NCBI RefSeq assembly: GCF_019130065.1
Contig: NZ_JAHSPG010000001.1
Span: forward strand, 434,001-498,000
Reading direction: 5' to 3'
DNA length: 64,000 nt
DNA from: Pinibacter aurantiacus
GTDB lineage: Bacteria; Bacteroidota; Bacteroidia; Chitinophagales; Chitinophagaceae
Shown: piece after piece, positions 1 through 8,113 of the stretch
How positions within the stretch are numbered: the stretch's first letter is position 1
How the letters are laid out: every line of letters starts with the position of its first letter
The notes under the pieces: model-generated
Database searches by the model: none
What the model was told of the DNA's origin: nothing
What the model saw: only the letters and a program-made list of their open reading frames with translations
Translations under genes and position numbers: made by a program

Positions 1-1
1 T

Positions 2-949
2 TGCAGAGATGGTGTGATGTTGTCCAATCTTATTGCAGGCCAAAAAGTACATGCGCAGTATGGTGGCGTGGTGCCTGAACTGGCTTCGCGGGCACATATG
101 CAAAACATTGTGCCGGTGATAGATACAGCCCTGAAGAACGCCAATTGCACACTGGCAGAAATAGACGCTATTGCTTTTACGCAGGCGCCCGGTTTGATCG
201 GCTCTTTACTTGTAGGCACTCAATTTGCCAAGTCATTGTCGCTGGCGCTAAACAAGCCATTAATTGCAGTGCATCACATGCAGGCGCATGTACTGGCAAA
301 TTTGATCGAAGAACCGCGCCCTGAGTTTCCTTTTCTTTGCCTTACCGTGAGCGGGGGCCACACACAAATTGTATTGTGCGAATCTCCCGACAAAATGCGC
401 GTGATTGGTGAAACGATGGATGATGCTGCGGGTGAAGCTTTTGATAAATCTGCAAAGTTGCTGGGTCTTCCATATCCCGGCGGCCCGTTGATCGACAAAT
501 ATGCAAAGGACGGCAATCCTAAACGCTTTGCTTTTCCTGAACCACAAATTCCCGGACTGAATTTTAGCTTCAGCGGATTGAAGACGGCGATCTTGTATTT
601 CCTGCAAAATGAAACAGCAAAGAATCCCAACTTTGTGCAGGAAAACATGGCTGATATATGCGCTTCTGTTCAACATCGCATCGTTACCATTTTGCTCAAT
701 AAACTTAAACGAGCGTCCGACGAAACCGGTATCAAAAACATTTGTATTGCGGGCGGCGTTTCTGCCAACAGCGGCCTCCGCAACGGTCTTGTTGAATTAG
801 GCAAAAGAAAACATTGGAACACATTCATTCCTCCGTTTCAATACTGCACCGATAACGCCGGCATGATCGCCATTACGGCTTATTATAAATTCCTGAATAA
901 AGACTTTGCGGATTTGGGAGTGGTGCCGAGTGCAAGAGCAGAGTGGTAG
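2..949 (+). CDS. tsaD: tRNA N6-adenosine threonylcarbamoyltransferase TsaD, 5' end outside window
   Basis: TsaD transfers the threonylcarbamoyl group from threonylcarbamoyl-AMP to A37 of ANN-decoding tRNAs, working with TsaB and TsaE in the cytoplasm. The frame is open from base 2 (residues CRDGVMLSNL), so the real start lies just upstream of the window; family members are about 330-340 residues and some 20 N-terminal residues are missing. Visible hallmarks are YGGVVPELASRAH, the metal-binding HHMQAH (HxxxH), SGGHTQ, GEAFDK, the NFSFSGLKT segment and the C-terminal GGVSAN and CTDNAGM motifs of the ASKHA ATPase fold. The product ends ...SARAEW with a TAG stop. The GTG at 14 is an internal codon, not a start. 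Call is very secure. Confidence 0.97.
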   Translation, partial: CRDGVMLSNLIAGQKVHAQYGGVVPELASRAHMQNIVPVIDTALKNANCTLAEIDAIAFTQAPGLIGSLLVGTQFAKSLSLALNKPLIAVHHMQAHVLANLIEEPRPEFPFLCLTVSGGHTQIVLCESPDKMRVIGETMDDAAGEAFDKSAKLLGLPYPGGPLIDKYAKDGNPKRFAFPEPQIPGLNFSFSGLKTAILYFLQNETAKNPNFVQENMADICASVQHRIVTILLNKLKRASDETGIKNICIAGGVSANSGLRNGLVELGKRKHWNTFIPPFQYCTDNAGMIAITAYYKFLNKDFADLGVVPSARAEW

Positions 950-954
950 TGAGG

Positions 955-1127
955 TAATTAATAATTAATAAAGAATAATTAATACTGATCATCCGAAAAT
1001 GCAATCATTCTTTTAGTAATGCAGACATTGTTTTATTCTTTATGATGTCAATTGCCCCGACACTTTTAAACGGTTCCAATAACCTTTCAGCGCCACACTA
1101 TTAATTACTAATTATTAATTATTAATT
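955..1127. repeat. Intergenic inverted repeat, TTAATAA-type units
   Basis: Short AT-rich tandem units (TAATTAATAAT type) at 955-991 are answered in inverted orientation at 1099-1127 (ATTAATTACTAAT type), about 105 bases apart. It lies between tsaD and trmN6, both on the plus strand. It is one of six blocks with the same build in this window (see 3834, 5169, 6892, 43409, 46498). Role unknown; an RNA hairpin or terminator function is possible. Confidence 0.6.
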
Positions 1128-1133
1128 CGCCAC

Positions 1134-1853
1134 ATGGCAAATACTTTCTTCCGCTTCAAACAATTCCTCATTCACCAGGACAGGTGCGCCATGAAAGTTT
1201 GCACGGATGCATGTGTGTTTGGGGCGTGGGTGGCAAAGGAATGGAAAGATGGCCAGGAGAAGCTGAATGTGCTGGACATTGGAACAGGAACGGGTTTGCT
1301 TACCTTGATGCTGGCGCAAAAGGTCAATGCTTCTTTTAATTCGGTGGAGATAGATGACCATGCCTTTGAACAAGCTTCGCAAAACTTTGCAGAGAGCGAT
1401 TGGAAAGATCGCATTTCGATCCATCATAATGACATCACGCAATTTTCTACTTCACAAAAATTTGATTTGATCGTTTCCAATCCTCCTTTTTATGAGAAGG
1501 ATCTGAAGAGCGATAAACACAAGATCAATCTTGCACGACATGACAGTTCGTTAACCTTGTCAACGCTTTTACAAACTTGTAATGCCTTGCTCGCCGACGA
1601 AGGCAGCGTTGTTTTACTTCTCCCTTTTCATCGCCTTGCAGATTTAGAGAAAGAGGCTCAGGCCAATGGATTGCATTTTGCCCATTTGTTACGAATGAAA
1701 CAAACCACCACACATGACTATTTCCGCCTCGGTGCTGTTTTGCGAAGGCAACCTGCAATATGCATCGTAGAAGACATCACGATTAAAGATGTATCGCAAC
1801 AGTATACGAACGAATTTGTGGAATTGTTGAAAGATTACTATTTGTATTTGTAA
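1134..1853 (+). CDS. trmN6: tRNA1(Val) (adenine(37)-N6)-methyltransferase, TrmN6/YfiC family
   Basis: A 239-residue SAM-dependent methyltransferase of the TrmN6/YfiC family, which methylates N6 of A37 in tRNA1(Val). The N-terminus FRFKQFLIHQ..CAMKVCTDACVFGAW is characteristic of the family. Motif I is VLDIGTGTGLLTLM (about residues 47-60), an acidic SAM-ribose position follows at NSVEID, and the N6-adenine catalytic motif is NPPFY, inside VSNPPFYEKD (near 115-122). Length matches the family. The ATG at 1134 sits directly after the AT-rich repeat block; no clear Shine-Dalgarno sequence is seen, as is common in Bacteroidota. Two neighbouring tRNA-modification genes (tsaD, trmN6) both act on A37, though with the repeat between them I cannot say they are co-transcribed. 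Confidence 0.92.
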   Translation: MANTFFRFKQFLIHQDRCAMKVCTDACVFGAWVAKEWKDGQEKLNVLDIGTGTGLLTLMLAQKVNASFNSVEIDDHAFEQASQNFAESDWKDRISIHHNDITQFSTSQKFDLIVSNPPFYEKDLKSDKHKINLARHDSSLTLSTLLQTCNALLADEGSVVLLLPFHRLADLEKEAQANGLHFAHLLRMKQTTTHDYFRLGAVLRRQPAICIVEDITIKDVSQQYTNEFVELLKDYYLYL

Positions 1854-2356
1854 AGCAAGCCCCCCTGCCTAATGATTTGATTCTTTTATATTTCAAATCA
1901 TGACAATCATGAAAATCCTGATGACCTGCCTGCCCGACTAAAGTCATTCAGGCCGGCGTTCTCACTCAAACTTCAGGTATAATTCAAAAAAGGCAGCAAA
2001 TGTTTAACGACTACTTCTCCTTTCTGAATGTCGCCGCGGAGGGCAGCAAAGGAAATGCATGATGCTAAAGCAAAACCACCAAAGATCGCACATGGAAAAG
2101 TTTAGGTTAATAAGTTTGGGGCGGACATTGAAAACAGCCATTAGCGGCACACAATGTTCTTAGATGGCAGTACTTAAATGTAATGTTTAAACCCAAGTTT
2201 TGCAACACCGTCAGTTTATCTCATGAAAAAAATCAGTAGGATTTAAACTAAACGGCGTCATTTTTGTTGTGTAGTTCTGTGTGTGTTACCCACAAGCCCG
2301 GCCGACTCCCTACCATCCCTGAAACGGAGATCATGCTTAACTCATAAACAAATTTT
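1854..2356. other. Non-coding gap with one palindromic element
   Basis: No convincing gene on either strand. A GC-rich palindromic element sits at 1925-1957 (core CCTGCCCGACT ... GTCA.TCAGGC). A related copy in the opposite orientation is at 46630-46657, so this looks like a dispersed REP-like repeat. The remainder, including the ~115 bases before the lipoprotein gene, shows nothing I can assign. Confidence 0.5.
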
Positions 2357-3835
2357 ATGAAAATCCCGGGCATTTACGCAATCGCTCTTCTCCTGTTTAT
2401 TTCCTGTAATCACGGTGCAACAACCGAACAAACTATTATGGCTAACGACGAGAGTCCTGATAGCATCATGGCTCGCGTTCGCAGGTTGAAAGATCCTGTT
2501 GCCGGCCTTGCGTCCACTGCACAACCCATCAACATGGGCAATTACGCGGGCGCAAGGGCATTGGGCGTCCTTGCTTACGAGTGGGGCTATGCGATGGTAA
2601 AAATGGAACAGACAATAAGGGAAAATATCGGCGCACAGCGATCCAATTTTGAAACAAACAACCGCGCTCCGTTAAACGCTTTGGGCTGGTCGCGACAATT
2701 GCCAACACCTGCGGACAAGGGCGTTGCTCCGGATTGTGATGCTTTCCACTTAAGCGCCGTCATTAATCTTGATGAGCCTTATATTTTACAGGTTCCGAGT
2801 ACTGCGGGCCGTTATTACGTGATCAACATTATGGACATGTACCACAACTATCTTGATTGCATTGGCAAAAGAACTACAGGTACAGAGGGCGGCACATTTG
2901 CCATTGTCCGCGAGGGATATAATGGCAGCCTTCCGGGAGGTGTCAAAAAGACCATTGTATCTAAAACTTCAAAAGTTTGGCTGTACGGAAAACTAAGAGT
3001 TCTGGAGGGAGAAAACACAATGGGAGTGCATGACCTGCAGGATCAGTTTGTTCTAAAATCGCTGAGCAATTTCGAGGGCCGGGTGAATCCCGGTTCGGTG
3101 GCGGCATTGCCCGATCTGCCGATTTATTCTCCTGCTGATTCTTTCCGCTTCTACAAACAACTTGCATTGGCTGTTCAGTCAAACCCTGCAACAGATGAAA
3201 ATAAACTTGTGGCTGCTCAACTCGAGAACATTGGCATACGCGATGGAAGTTTCAATCCTTCGACATTAACAACATCACAATTGCGTGGCCTTAAAGATGC
3301 GGCGATGGAAGCTCCCCTGGCCATCATTGCTTCGCAGGCAAAATTTGCACGGCAGGTAAATGGATGGTCGTGGGTGATCAAGCCTGAAAACTTTGGCTAC
3401 AATTATTCATATCGCTCCTTTATAACAGGTCAATATATGGAGAGCCTGCCCGACAAGGAAGCATTGTCTACTGCCCGCAACACCGACGATGAAAAAAGCG
3501 TTTTTTCCGGTTATAATAACTATAAAATTCATTTTGACGGACCGCCGCCTGTTGACGGCTTCTGGTCGCTCACGTTGTACATTTCCGGTTCGAGCCAGCT
3601 CTACGGCAACGAACTGAAACGTTACAAGATCAGCAGTGAAACAGCAGGGTTGAAATCAAATTCCGACGGTTCGTTTGATATTCTTATTCAGCATGCCAAA
3701 CCGAATGAGATCAGCAACTGGTTACCTGCACCAGAGGGACAGTTTTATCTTGTCTTCCGTTTGTACGAGCCCAAAGATGAAGTGCTGGCTCTGCAATACA
3801 ACATGCCGCAGGTGACGAAGACGAGGGTTTACTAA
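2357..3835 (+). CDS. DUF1254/DUF1214 domain lipoprotein
   Basis: A 492-residue exported protein with the two-domain build DUF1254 (N-terminal half) plus DUF1214 (C-terminal half), a family widespread in bacteria with no established biochemical role. The N-terminus is a lipoprotein signal (ALLLFISC, lipobox cysteine about residue 17), so it is probably membrane-anchored. DUF1254 features run from about residue 50 to 180 (GVLAYEWGYAMVKME, then the VINIMDMYHNYLDCIG stretch). The DUF1214 signature is the HFDGPPPVDGFWSLTLY segment near residue 390, followed by PEGQFYLVFRLYEP near the end. Other family members turn up near transport or cell-envelope genes, but nothing adjacent here gives a role. 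It converges on the membrane acetyltransferase gene downstream. Confidence 0.85.
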   Translation: MKIPGIYAIALLLFISCNHGATTEQTIMANDESPDSIMARVRRLKDPVAGLASTAQPINMGNYAGARALGVLAYEWGYAMVKMEQTIRENIGAQRSNFETNNRAPLNALGWSRQLPTPADKGVAPDCDAFHLSAVINLDEPYILQVPSTAGRYYVINIMDMYHNYLDCIGKRTTGTEGGTFAIVREGYNGSLPGGVKKTIVSKTSKVWLYGKLRVLEGENTMGVHDLQDQFVLKSLSNFEGRVNPGSVAALPDLPIYSPADSFRFYKQLALAVQSNPATDENKLVAAQLENIGIRDGSFNPSTLTTSQLRGLKDAAMEAPLAIIASQAKFARQVNGWSWVIKPENFGYNYSYRSFITGQYMESLPDKEALSTARNTDDEKSVFSGYNNYKIHFDGPPPVDGFWSLTLYISGSSQLYGNELKRYKISSETAGLKSNSDGSFDILIQHAKPNEISNWLPAPEGQFYLVFRLYEPKDEVLALQYNMPQVTKTRVY

Positions 3836-3982
3836 TTGAAAATTGAAAGTTGAAAATTGAAAGGAGAAAGAAAGCAGATTGTCATGATTTACCATGATTA
3901 GAAGAAAAATCTTCACTAACCATTAAAATCATAAGACTCTGCGTTCCCTTCATTTTCAATTTTCAACTTTCAATTTTCAATT
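3834..3982. repeat. Intergenic inverted repeat, TTGAAAA-type units
   Basis: Tandem TTGAAAATTGAAAG-type units overlapping the stop of the lipoprotein gene (3834-3863) are mirrored by TTTTCAATTTTCAAC-type units at 3952-3982. The block lies between two convergent genes, where a bidirectional terminator would fit. The same unit type recurs at 46498. Confidence 0.65.
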
Positions 3983-3993
3983 CATCCCCCATC

Positions 3994-5166
3994 CTACACC
4001 TTTATGTAAATCTTCCTCCTGTCCAGCCAGTAGGCCAGCATCCAGTAAAATAATACCGTAATGATCGCATAGATCAATGAACCGATTTTTAAATTGGAAG
4101 AAAGCGGTTTGCAGATATGTTCGTAAAACCAGGGGAACGCGCTGGTGTAAAGCTGTTTGCCATCGCTGCCTGTTCCTGATGGCCACCTGAGGAGGCCGAG
4201 CACTCTTGGCAAAAAACCACTTAGCACAAAGATGAACAATGGATTTTTCCCAAACACTTCAAAAAACTTCAAACCTTTTGCAGGCTTACCTTTCAGTTCT
4301 ATCCAATACAAGAGAAAGCAAATGGTAATAATTGCAAGGCCGCTTGTATATAACGTGTAAGAGCTCGTCCATATTTTTTTATTGATGGGAAAGACCATGT
4401 CCCAACAATAACCGGTAAATACTAAAACGCAGCCCGCAAGCAACAGCGTTGTGACCATTTCGAATGTTTTGCCGCGCTGTATAATGAATTTTCCTGCCAG
4501 ATATCCAACGATCACCTCTACCGTTGCAGAAAGCACCCCTGCCAGGCCTTCGGGATCAAACAATATTTTTTCACCTTTATAAAGATGAGGTACACCAAGC
4601 ACAGCCTGGTCAATGGTATTGCCAAAGTAACCGGCCATGCTATAGGGATCAGCAGCATCACCAAGCGTGTAAGCGAGCACCCAATAGACTAACAGAAGAA
4701 CAGCTCCGATGATGGCAGCGACTTTTGGTTTAGTGTAATAGATAATGACGGACGCGAAAAAATAGCATAGTGCTATGCGTTGCAAAACCCCAGTGATCCG
4801 AATGCCGTTTAACCGATTGTCCGGATTGACCCAATGCTTGAATACGAGGACATCATTTTCCCATCGCACAAACGGTGACCAGTTAAGGAATATGCCGATC
4901 GCAAGGATCAACAAGGTTCGAACCGTTACTTTTTTCCAGAATGCCTTATCCCCTGCTTCATGTAGTCGTGGCATTACAAAAGCCATAGCGTTTCCCACGG
5001 CAAAAAGAAAGAAGGGAAATACAAGGTCCGTTGGCGTACATCCGTGCCACGGCGCGTGATCGAGCGGAGGAAAAATGGCAGACCATGTGCCGGGATTATT
5101 TACCAGTATCATAAAGGCAACGGTTGCGCCCCGAAAGACGTCGAGCGAATAGAATCGATTCTTCAT
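3994..5166 (-). CDS. HGSNAT/DUF5009-like multi-pass membrane acyltransferase
   Basis: A 390-residue polytopic membrane protein of the heparan-alpha-glucosaminide N-acetyltransferase-like family (DUF5009/DUF1624 type). The N-terminus FYSLDVFRGATVAFMILVNN, then LDHAPWHGCTPTDLVFPFFLF, is diagnostic; the histidines here fall in the luminal/periplasmic loop that carries the catalytic His in eukaryotic HGSNAT. About ten hydrophobic segments follow to the C-terminal YAIITVLFYWMLAYWLDRRK. The substrate in bacteria is not established; transmembrane acetylation of an amino sugar or cell-wall glycan is the family-based guess. The gene is transcribed away from the GNAT gene across a divergent region that carries an inverted repeat. 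Confidence 0.85.
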   Translation of the reverse strand: MKNRFYSLDVFRGATVAFMILVNNPGTWSAIFPPLDHAPWHGCTPTDLVFPFFLFAVGNAMAFVMPRLHEAGDKAFWKKVTVRTLLILAIGIFLNWSPFVRWENDVLVFKHWVNPDNRLNGIRITGVLQRIALCYFFASVIIYYTKPKVAAIIGAVLLLVYWVLAYTLGDAADPYSMAGYFGNTIDQAVLGVPHLYKGEKILFDPEGLAGVLSATVEVIVGYLAGKFIIQRGKTFEMVTTLLLAGCVLVFTGYCWDMVFPINKKIWTSSYTLYTSGLAIITICFLLYWIELKGKPAKGLKFFEVFGKNPLFIFVLSGFLPRVLGLLRWPSGTGSDGKQLYTSAFPWFYEHICKPLSSNLKIGSLIYAIITVLFYWMLAYWLDRRKIYIKV

Positions 5167-5168
5167 GT

Positions 5169-5319
5169 GTTAGTTGAGTTGTTCGTTGATAGTTGTTCGT
5201 TGTTGGACTTCATGTGCGACTTCCTGACCACTAAACGATCAGGTTATAGCAGTTTAAGACTTCGTGGACGCTAATCGAAAATAAAGGCTAACAACTAACA
5301 ACCATTAACTATCAACTAA
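5169..5319. repeat. Intergenic inverted repeat in a divergent promoter region
   Basis: Units of the GTTGTTCGTTGATAG type at 5169-5203 face inverted units (CTAACAACTAACAACC, AACTATCAAC) at 5288-5319. The arms begin within a few bases of the start codon of the minus-strand membrane gene and end 30 bases before the GNAT start, so unlike the other blocks this one occupies the 5' side of both neighbours. Confidence 0.6.
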
Positions 5320-5349
5320 AATAACAGTTTCTTTGTAAAAATCGACACC

Positions 5350-5844
5350 ATGCAATACAGAATGGCAAACAAAGCCGATGGAGAAGCATTAAAAACGCTC
5401 GCACTAAAAGCCTGGTCAGGGTTTGAAAACGAACTAAGTCCCGAAAACTGGGCACGGTTAAAAGGGAATTTGCAAAACATTAAAACTTACGAAGATCTTT
5501 TGGCGAAAGGCCCCGGCTTCGTTTGTCTAAATAATGATGATAACATTGTAGGCATGAGTTTTCTTGTACCTAGCGGAGAAGCAACTGAACTATTCGACGA
5601 AAGCTGGTGTTCCATCAGGTTTGTGACCGTTGACCCTGATTACACGGGAATGGGAATTGGTAAAACGTTAACGCAAAAATGCATTGACGCCGCCAGACTT
5701 AACGGAGAGAAAACTATTGCACTGCATACCTCCGAAATAATGCATGCAGCCAGGCATATTTATGAAAGCCTGGGCTTTCAAATTTTGAAAGAGATTGAAC
5801 CAAGATTGGGAAAACGTTACTGGGTCTATCTGCTTACACTTTAA
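5350..5844 (+). CDS. GNAT family N-acetyltransferase
   Basis: A 164-residue single-domain GNAT acetyltransferase using acetyl-CoA. The acetyl-CoA pyrophosphate-binding motif A is seen as VDPDYTGMGIGKTL (about residues 96-109, Q/RxxGxG/A type). It is followed by the usual helix and the LHTSEIMHAARHIYESLGFQ motif, where the Tyr-Glu-Ser-Leu-Gly-Phe turn is typical of the C-terminal part of the fold. The N-terminus MQYRMANKADGEALKTLA is the standard strand-1/helix-1 opening. Substrate cannot be told from sequence. It stands alone between a divergent promoter and about 250 bases of non-coding DNA. Confidence 0.9.
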   Translation: MQYRMANKADGEALKTLALKAWSGFENELSPENWARLKGNLQNIKTYEDLLAKGPGFVCLNNDDNIVGMSFLVPSGEATELFDESWCSIRFVTVDPDYTGMGIGKTLTQKCIDAARLNGEKTIALHTSEIMHAARHIYESLGFQILKEIEPRLGKRYWVYLLTL

Positions 5845-6094
5845 CTTTCTTTTCCCTTCCCCCTGATCTATACGCATACACTAACAAGTAAAAAGTAAAA
5901 AGTCCTTACTACTGTCTAGCTGACTAAATACTGATAAACCAATCTACCAAAGTAAATGGCGAAACCGAAAGCTACTTTTTTGTGTTTACAAAAGATCATT
6001 TCTGCAATACATTAACCGCAAGTGATTGATACATTGCTTTTAACAAATTATAAGTACGCCTCACAGATATAGTGTTGTAAATTTGCACCTGTAA

Positions 6095-6439
6095 ATGAAA
6101 CAGATTTTTGCATTCATATTGTCTCTTTCGCTTGTAGTTGTTGTTGCTTCAACAAACTGCGAAGCAGCCACGACACTTAGGTGCGATACAATAATTGCAA
6201 AAAATACTGTGTGCAAAAACATTGCTCACAAAGTTTTTGCACATACAAATACAAACGCCCATCAACAACCAGTTGGAAAAACCAAAGTTTCCAAATCTTC
6301 TTTGGGTGGTTTCTCAAAAGAGAATTTTTCAATTTCGTCTTTCATCAATACAACAACGAACGAAACAACTTTCATCAGTTACCAAAATGTGCAGCCTGCC
6401 CAAAGGCTCTATGTTTTACATTGTTCCTATCTCCTATAA
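6095..6439 (+). CDS. Small exported protein of unknown function
   Basis: A 114-residue product with a clear Sec signal peptide (MKQIFAFILSLSLVVVVASTNCEA, cleavage near AASTNCEAA) and no domain I recognise. A perfect Bacteroidota -7 element (TAAATTTG at 6078-6085) lies about 10 bases before the ATG, so the transcript would have a very short leader; a matching -33 TTTG is not obvious. Base composition and the signal peptide argue for a real gene. Two other frames over the same DNA are open for some 90 codons each, which lowers confidence. It is followed by a second small exported gene on the same strand. Confidence 0.55.
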   Translation: MKQIFAFILSLSLVVVVASTNCEAATTLRCDTIIAKNTVCKNIAHKVFAHTNTNAHQQPVGKTKVSKSSLGGFSKENFSISSFINTTTNETTFISYQNVQPAQRLYVLHCSYLL

Positions 6440-6534
6440 TGGATTCCCCGTAGCGATCTTTCTTACTCAAACATGAAACGTTAACTCTAATTTTTAACTG
6501 GAGGCATCTTATTGCCTTCTACAAAATATTATTT

Positions 6535-6882
6535 ATGAAAAAGTTCATCATAGCATTAGCTTGTATTGTATTTGGTTATAGCTATTCATTTGCGCAGCAA
6601 AAAACACCGGCTGCACAAAAAGGTTATTATAGCATTGGCAACAACGCGCAAAAGCTGGAAAAACCTCAGCCTGTTGTAACTTCAGGCAACCACAATGTCG
6701 GCAAAGGTTACTATTCAATAAATGAAAAAGCACGAACGAGCAAAACGCCGGTTATCACCATTGGCACGGCTTCTCCGGCCACGAAAGGCTATTATTCAAT
6801 TGGAGACAATCATAGAAAATTAGGCGCTGCAACAGTAATTGCCAATGCAGAATACGCCACACAGGAATATGCGATTCATTAG
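6535..6882 (+). CDS. Small exported protein with three KGYYSI repeats
   Basis: A 115-residue protein with a signal peptide (MKKFIIALACIVFGYSYSFAQ, cleavage after SFA-Q). The mature part is built of three repeats, each opening with KGYYSI: KGYYSIGNNAQKLEKP (about 30-45), KGYYSINEKARTSKTP (about 60-75) and KGYYSIGDNHRKLGA (about 83-97). They are spaced 23-30 residues apart and followed by a Lys/Pro-rich linker. The repeats follow a K-G-Y-Y-S-I-[GN]-[DEN]-[NK] pattern. I do not recognise the family. Secretion and the repeat build suggest a surface or periplasmic binding role, but no function can be assigned. Confidence 0.75.
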   Translation: MKKFIIALACIVFGYSYSFAQQKTPAAQKGYYSIGNNAQKLEKPQPVVTSGNHNVGKGYYSINEKARTSKTPVITIGTASPATKGYYSIGDNHRKLGAATVIANAEYATQEYAIH

Positions 6883-6891
6883 ATTCAACTC

Positions 6892-7024
6892 AATTAGGAA
6901 TTAGGAATTAGGAACTAGGAATTAAGGTGTCACCCCCAAAGGTTTCTTGAACATAAAGGTTGCTATGCCATCAATTCCTAATTCCTAATTTCTAATTTCT
7001 AATTCCTAATTCCTAGTTTCTAGC
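6892..7024. repeat. Intergenic inverted repeat, AATTAGG-type units
   Basis: Tandem AATTAGG units (five, one diverged to AACTAGG) at 6892-6927 are answered by inverted CCTAATT/TCTAATT units at 6973-7024. About 45 bases form the loop. The block separates the KGYYSI gene from the tRNA-Leu region and is the most regular heptamer array of the window. Confidence 0.7.
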
Positions 7025-7050
7025 TACCTTACATTCTCAATCATACAGCA

Positions 7051-7116
7051 ATGTGGAAGAAGATCTGGAACATAATAAAAAGCGTGCTGGTGCCTAAGAA
7101 AAGCTGTTGCAAATAA
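7051..7116 (+). CDS. Possible 21-residue basic peptide
   Basis: An ATG-to-TAA frame of 22 codons encodes a tryptophan- and lysine-rich peptide (MWKKIWNIIKSVLVPKKSCC, then one Lys). Its first 14 residues could form an amphipathic helix and it ends in Lys-Lys-Ser-Cys-Cys-Lys. It sits alone between the repeat block and the tRNA promoter. The call rests only on composition; it may be a chance frame. Confidence 0.25.
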   Translation: MWKKIWNIIKSVLVPKKSCCK

Positions 7117-7151
7117 TTTTTTCAGGTTTTTTAAAAAATATTTGAAAAGAT

Positions 7152-7183
7152 TTTGGTTGGAATCAATTCGCAACGTAATATTG
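7152..7183 (+). promoter_or_regulatory. Bacteroidota-type promoter for tRNA-Leu
   Basis: A -33 TTTG (7152-7155) and a -7 TAATATTG (7176-7183, one mismatch to TAnnTTTG) are separated by 20 bases, the spacing expected for the primary sigma factor of Bacteroidota. The tRNA begins 31 bases after the -7 box. Confidence 0.6.
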
Positions 7184-7214
7184 CACCCCCAACGGAATAG
7201 TTCTTACAGGAAAT

Positions 7215-7298
7215 GCCCAGGTGGCGGAATTGGTAGACGCAGCAGACTCAAAATCTGCCATTCGCAAGGATGTGCTGGTTCGATTCCAGTCCTGGGCA
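7215..7298 (+). tRNA. tRNA-Leu (anticodon CAA)
   Basis: A class II tRNA with acceptor arms GCCCAGG/CCTGGGC and discriminator A, D-loop GGCGGAATTGGTAGACGC, anticodon stem GCAGA/TCTGC closing the loop CTCAAAA (anticodon CAA, reads UUG), a long variable arm, and the T-arm GGTTCGATTCC. CCA is not encoded. The 3' end is a likely phage/ICE integration target (see 7461 and 14289). Confidence 0.97.
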
Positions 7299-7301
7299 CT
7301 T

Positions 7302-7345
7302 AAAAGGCTTTCAAAATCAAACGATTCTGAAAGCCTTTTTTCTTT
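7302..7345 (+). terminator. Rho-independent terminator of tRNA-Leu
   Basis: AAAAGGCTTTCA pairs with TGAAAGCCTTTT around a 15-base loop, followed by a T-rich tail (TTTTCTTTT). It starts three bases after the tRNA. Confidence 0.9.
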
Positions 7346-7392
7346 TGCTTTTACAATGGTTTCATATTCAATTCCATAGTACCTCTAAAAGG

Positions 7393-7414
7393 CGGCACAC
7401 AAACGGCACACACG
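7393..7414. repeat. Tandem CGGCACACA sites beside the tRNA
   Basis: CGGCACACA occurs at 7393-7401 and again at 7404-7412, 11 bases apart, 95 bases past the tRNA and just before the recombinase remnant. The sites resemble the TGACACACG repeats at 14078-14260 and could be arm-type recombinase binding sites. Inference only. Confidence 0.35.
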
Positions 7415-7460
7415 TCAAAAAAAAGAAAAAAATAGGCATGTTCTTGGTGGTTTTATCTAA

Positions 7461-7619
7461 GTGAACATCATTATAACACCAAGGCGTATGCGCAATGACC
7501 GAAAGGTCTATTATACTTTTGAGTGGGGAAAAAAACCAGGACAGCGAAAAGCCTCCGGCATCTTTACCTACACCCGGCCATCGACGCCCCTCTCCTGCTG
7601 GAAAATCCAGGCCTTTTAG
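7461..7619 (+). pseudogene. Remnant N-terminus of a tyrosine recombinase (integrase)
   Basis: An open stretch (GTG at 7461 or ATG at 7488) encodes a fragment whose core, VYYTFEWGKKPGQRKASGIF followed by TYTRP, matches what I know of the N-terminal arm-binding region of Bacteroidota site-specific integrases (family pattern Y-Y-T-[FY]-E-[WY]-G-x2-P-G-Q-R-K-A-[ST]-G-I-F-[TV]-Y). The frame diverges after TYTRPST and stops at TAG 7619. No core-binding or catalytic domain (R-H-R-Y) is present up to the next gene at 8114. The position, 160 bases after the tRNA-Leu 3' end and in the same orientation, is where an integrase gene of a tRNA-integrated element is expected. Only about 50 of some 400 codons remain. 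Confidence 0.6.
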
Positions 7620-8113
7620 ACTCATATCACCCTTTTTATTTGACCTACATCCGGTTTTGACAAACAATTGGCGTTGAGGCAAACTATTTGGTAGCATGGC
7701 CTCGAAATCGCTGGCTTTTCCAGTAAATATGGCCTGACTTTTTTAAGATGATTTAAAGTGAGCTGGCATTTTTTTGCTGTTCAATGTTTCATTTTATTAT
7801 CATGATGGCTTCATCGTAAAGGTGTTTTAAAGGCCAAATACTTTAGACTAAAAACGCTCAGCTCCAGCACAATGCATAATATAATGGGCAGCGTCAATTA
7901 AATCAACTACCTTGGGAGGACTTTATAGAAGATCTTCTTTATTTCTCTTCCGTGTAATTAATTCGTTTTATAAGCAACATCTGATTGCTTTGTTGTATTT
8001 AACTGTCTAATAAAATAGTTTTTACAATTTATATCTCTTTACTTGAATCGGCATATGTAGCAATATGAGCAATTGGTATTGTTGTGCCCTGCCATTTTTA
8101 TTAAAAAACTAGT
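7620..8113. other. Non-coding gap before the glycan operon
   Basis: No gene found. The DNA is AT-rich toward the operon start at 8114, consistent with a promoter and decayed element sequence, but I see no box pair I would commit to. Confidence 0.4.

Noticed and set aside
6892-7024. CRISPR array
   Set aside because: Units are 7-9 bases with no spacers, and arms are inverted, not direct; no cas gene in the window.
7368-7697. 109-residue minus-strand frame beside tRNA-Leu
   Set aside because: It is antisense to the integrase fragment, carries a FFFFF homopolymer and no recognisable domain. A shadow frame.
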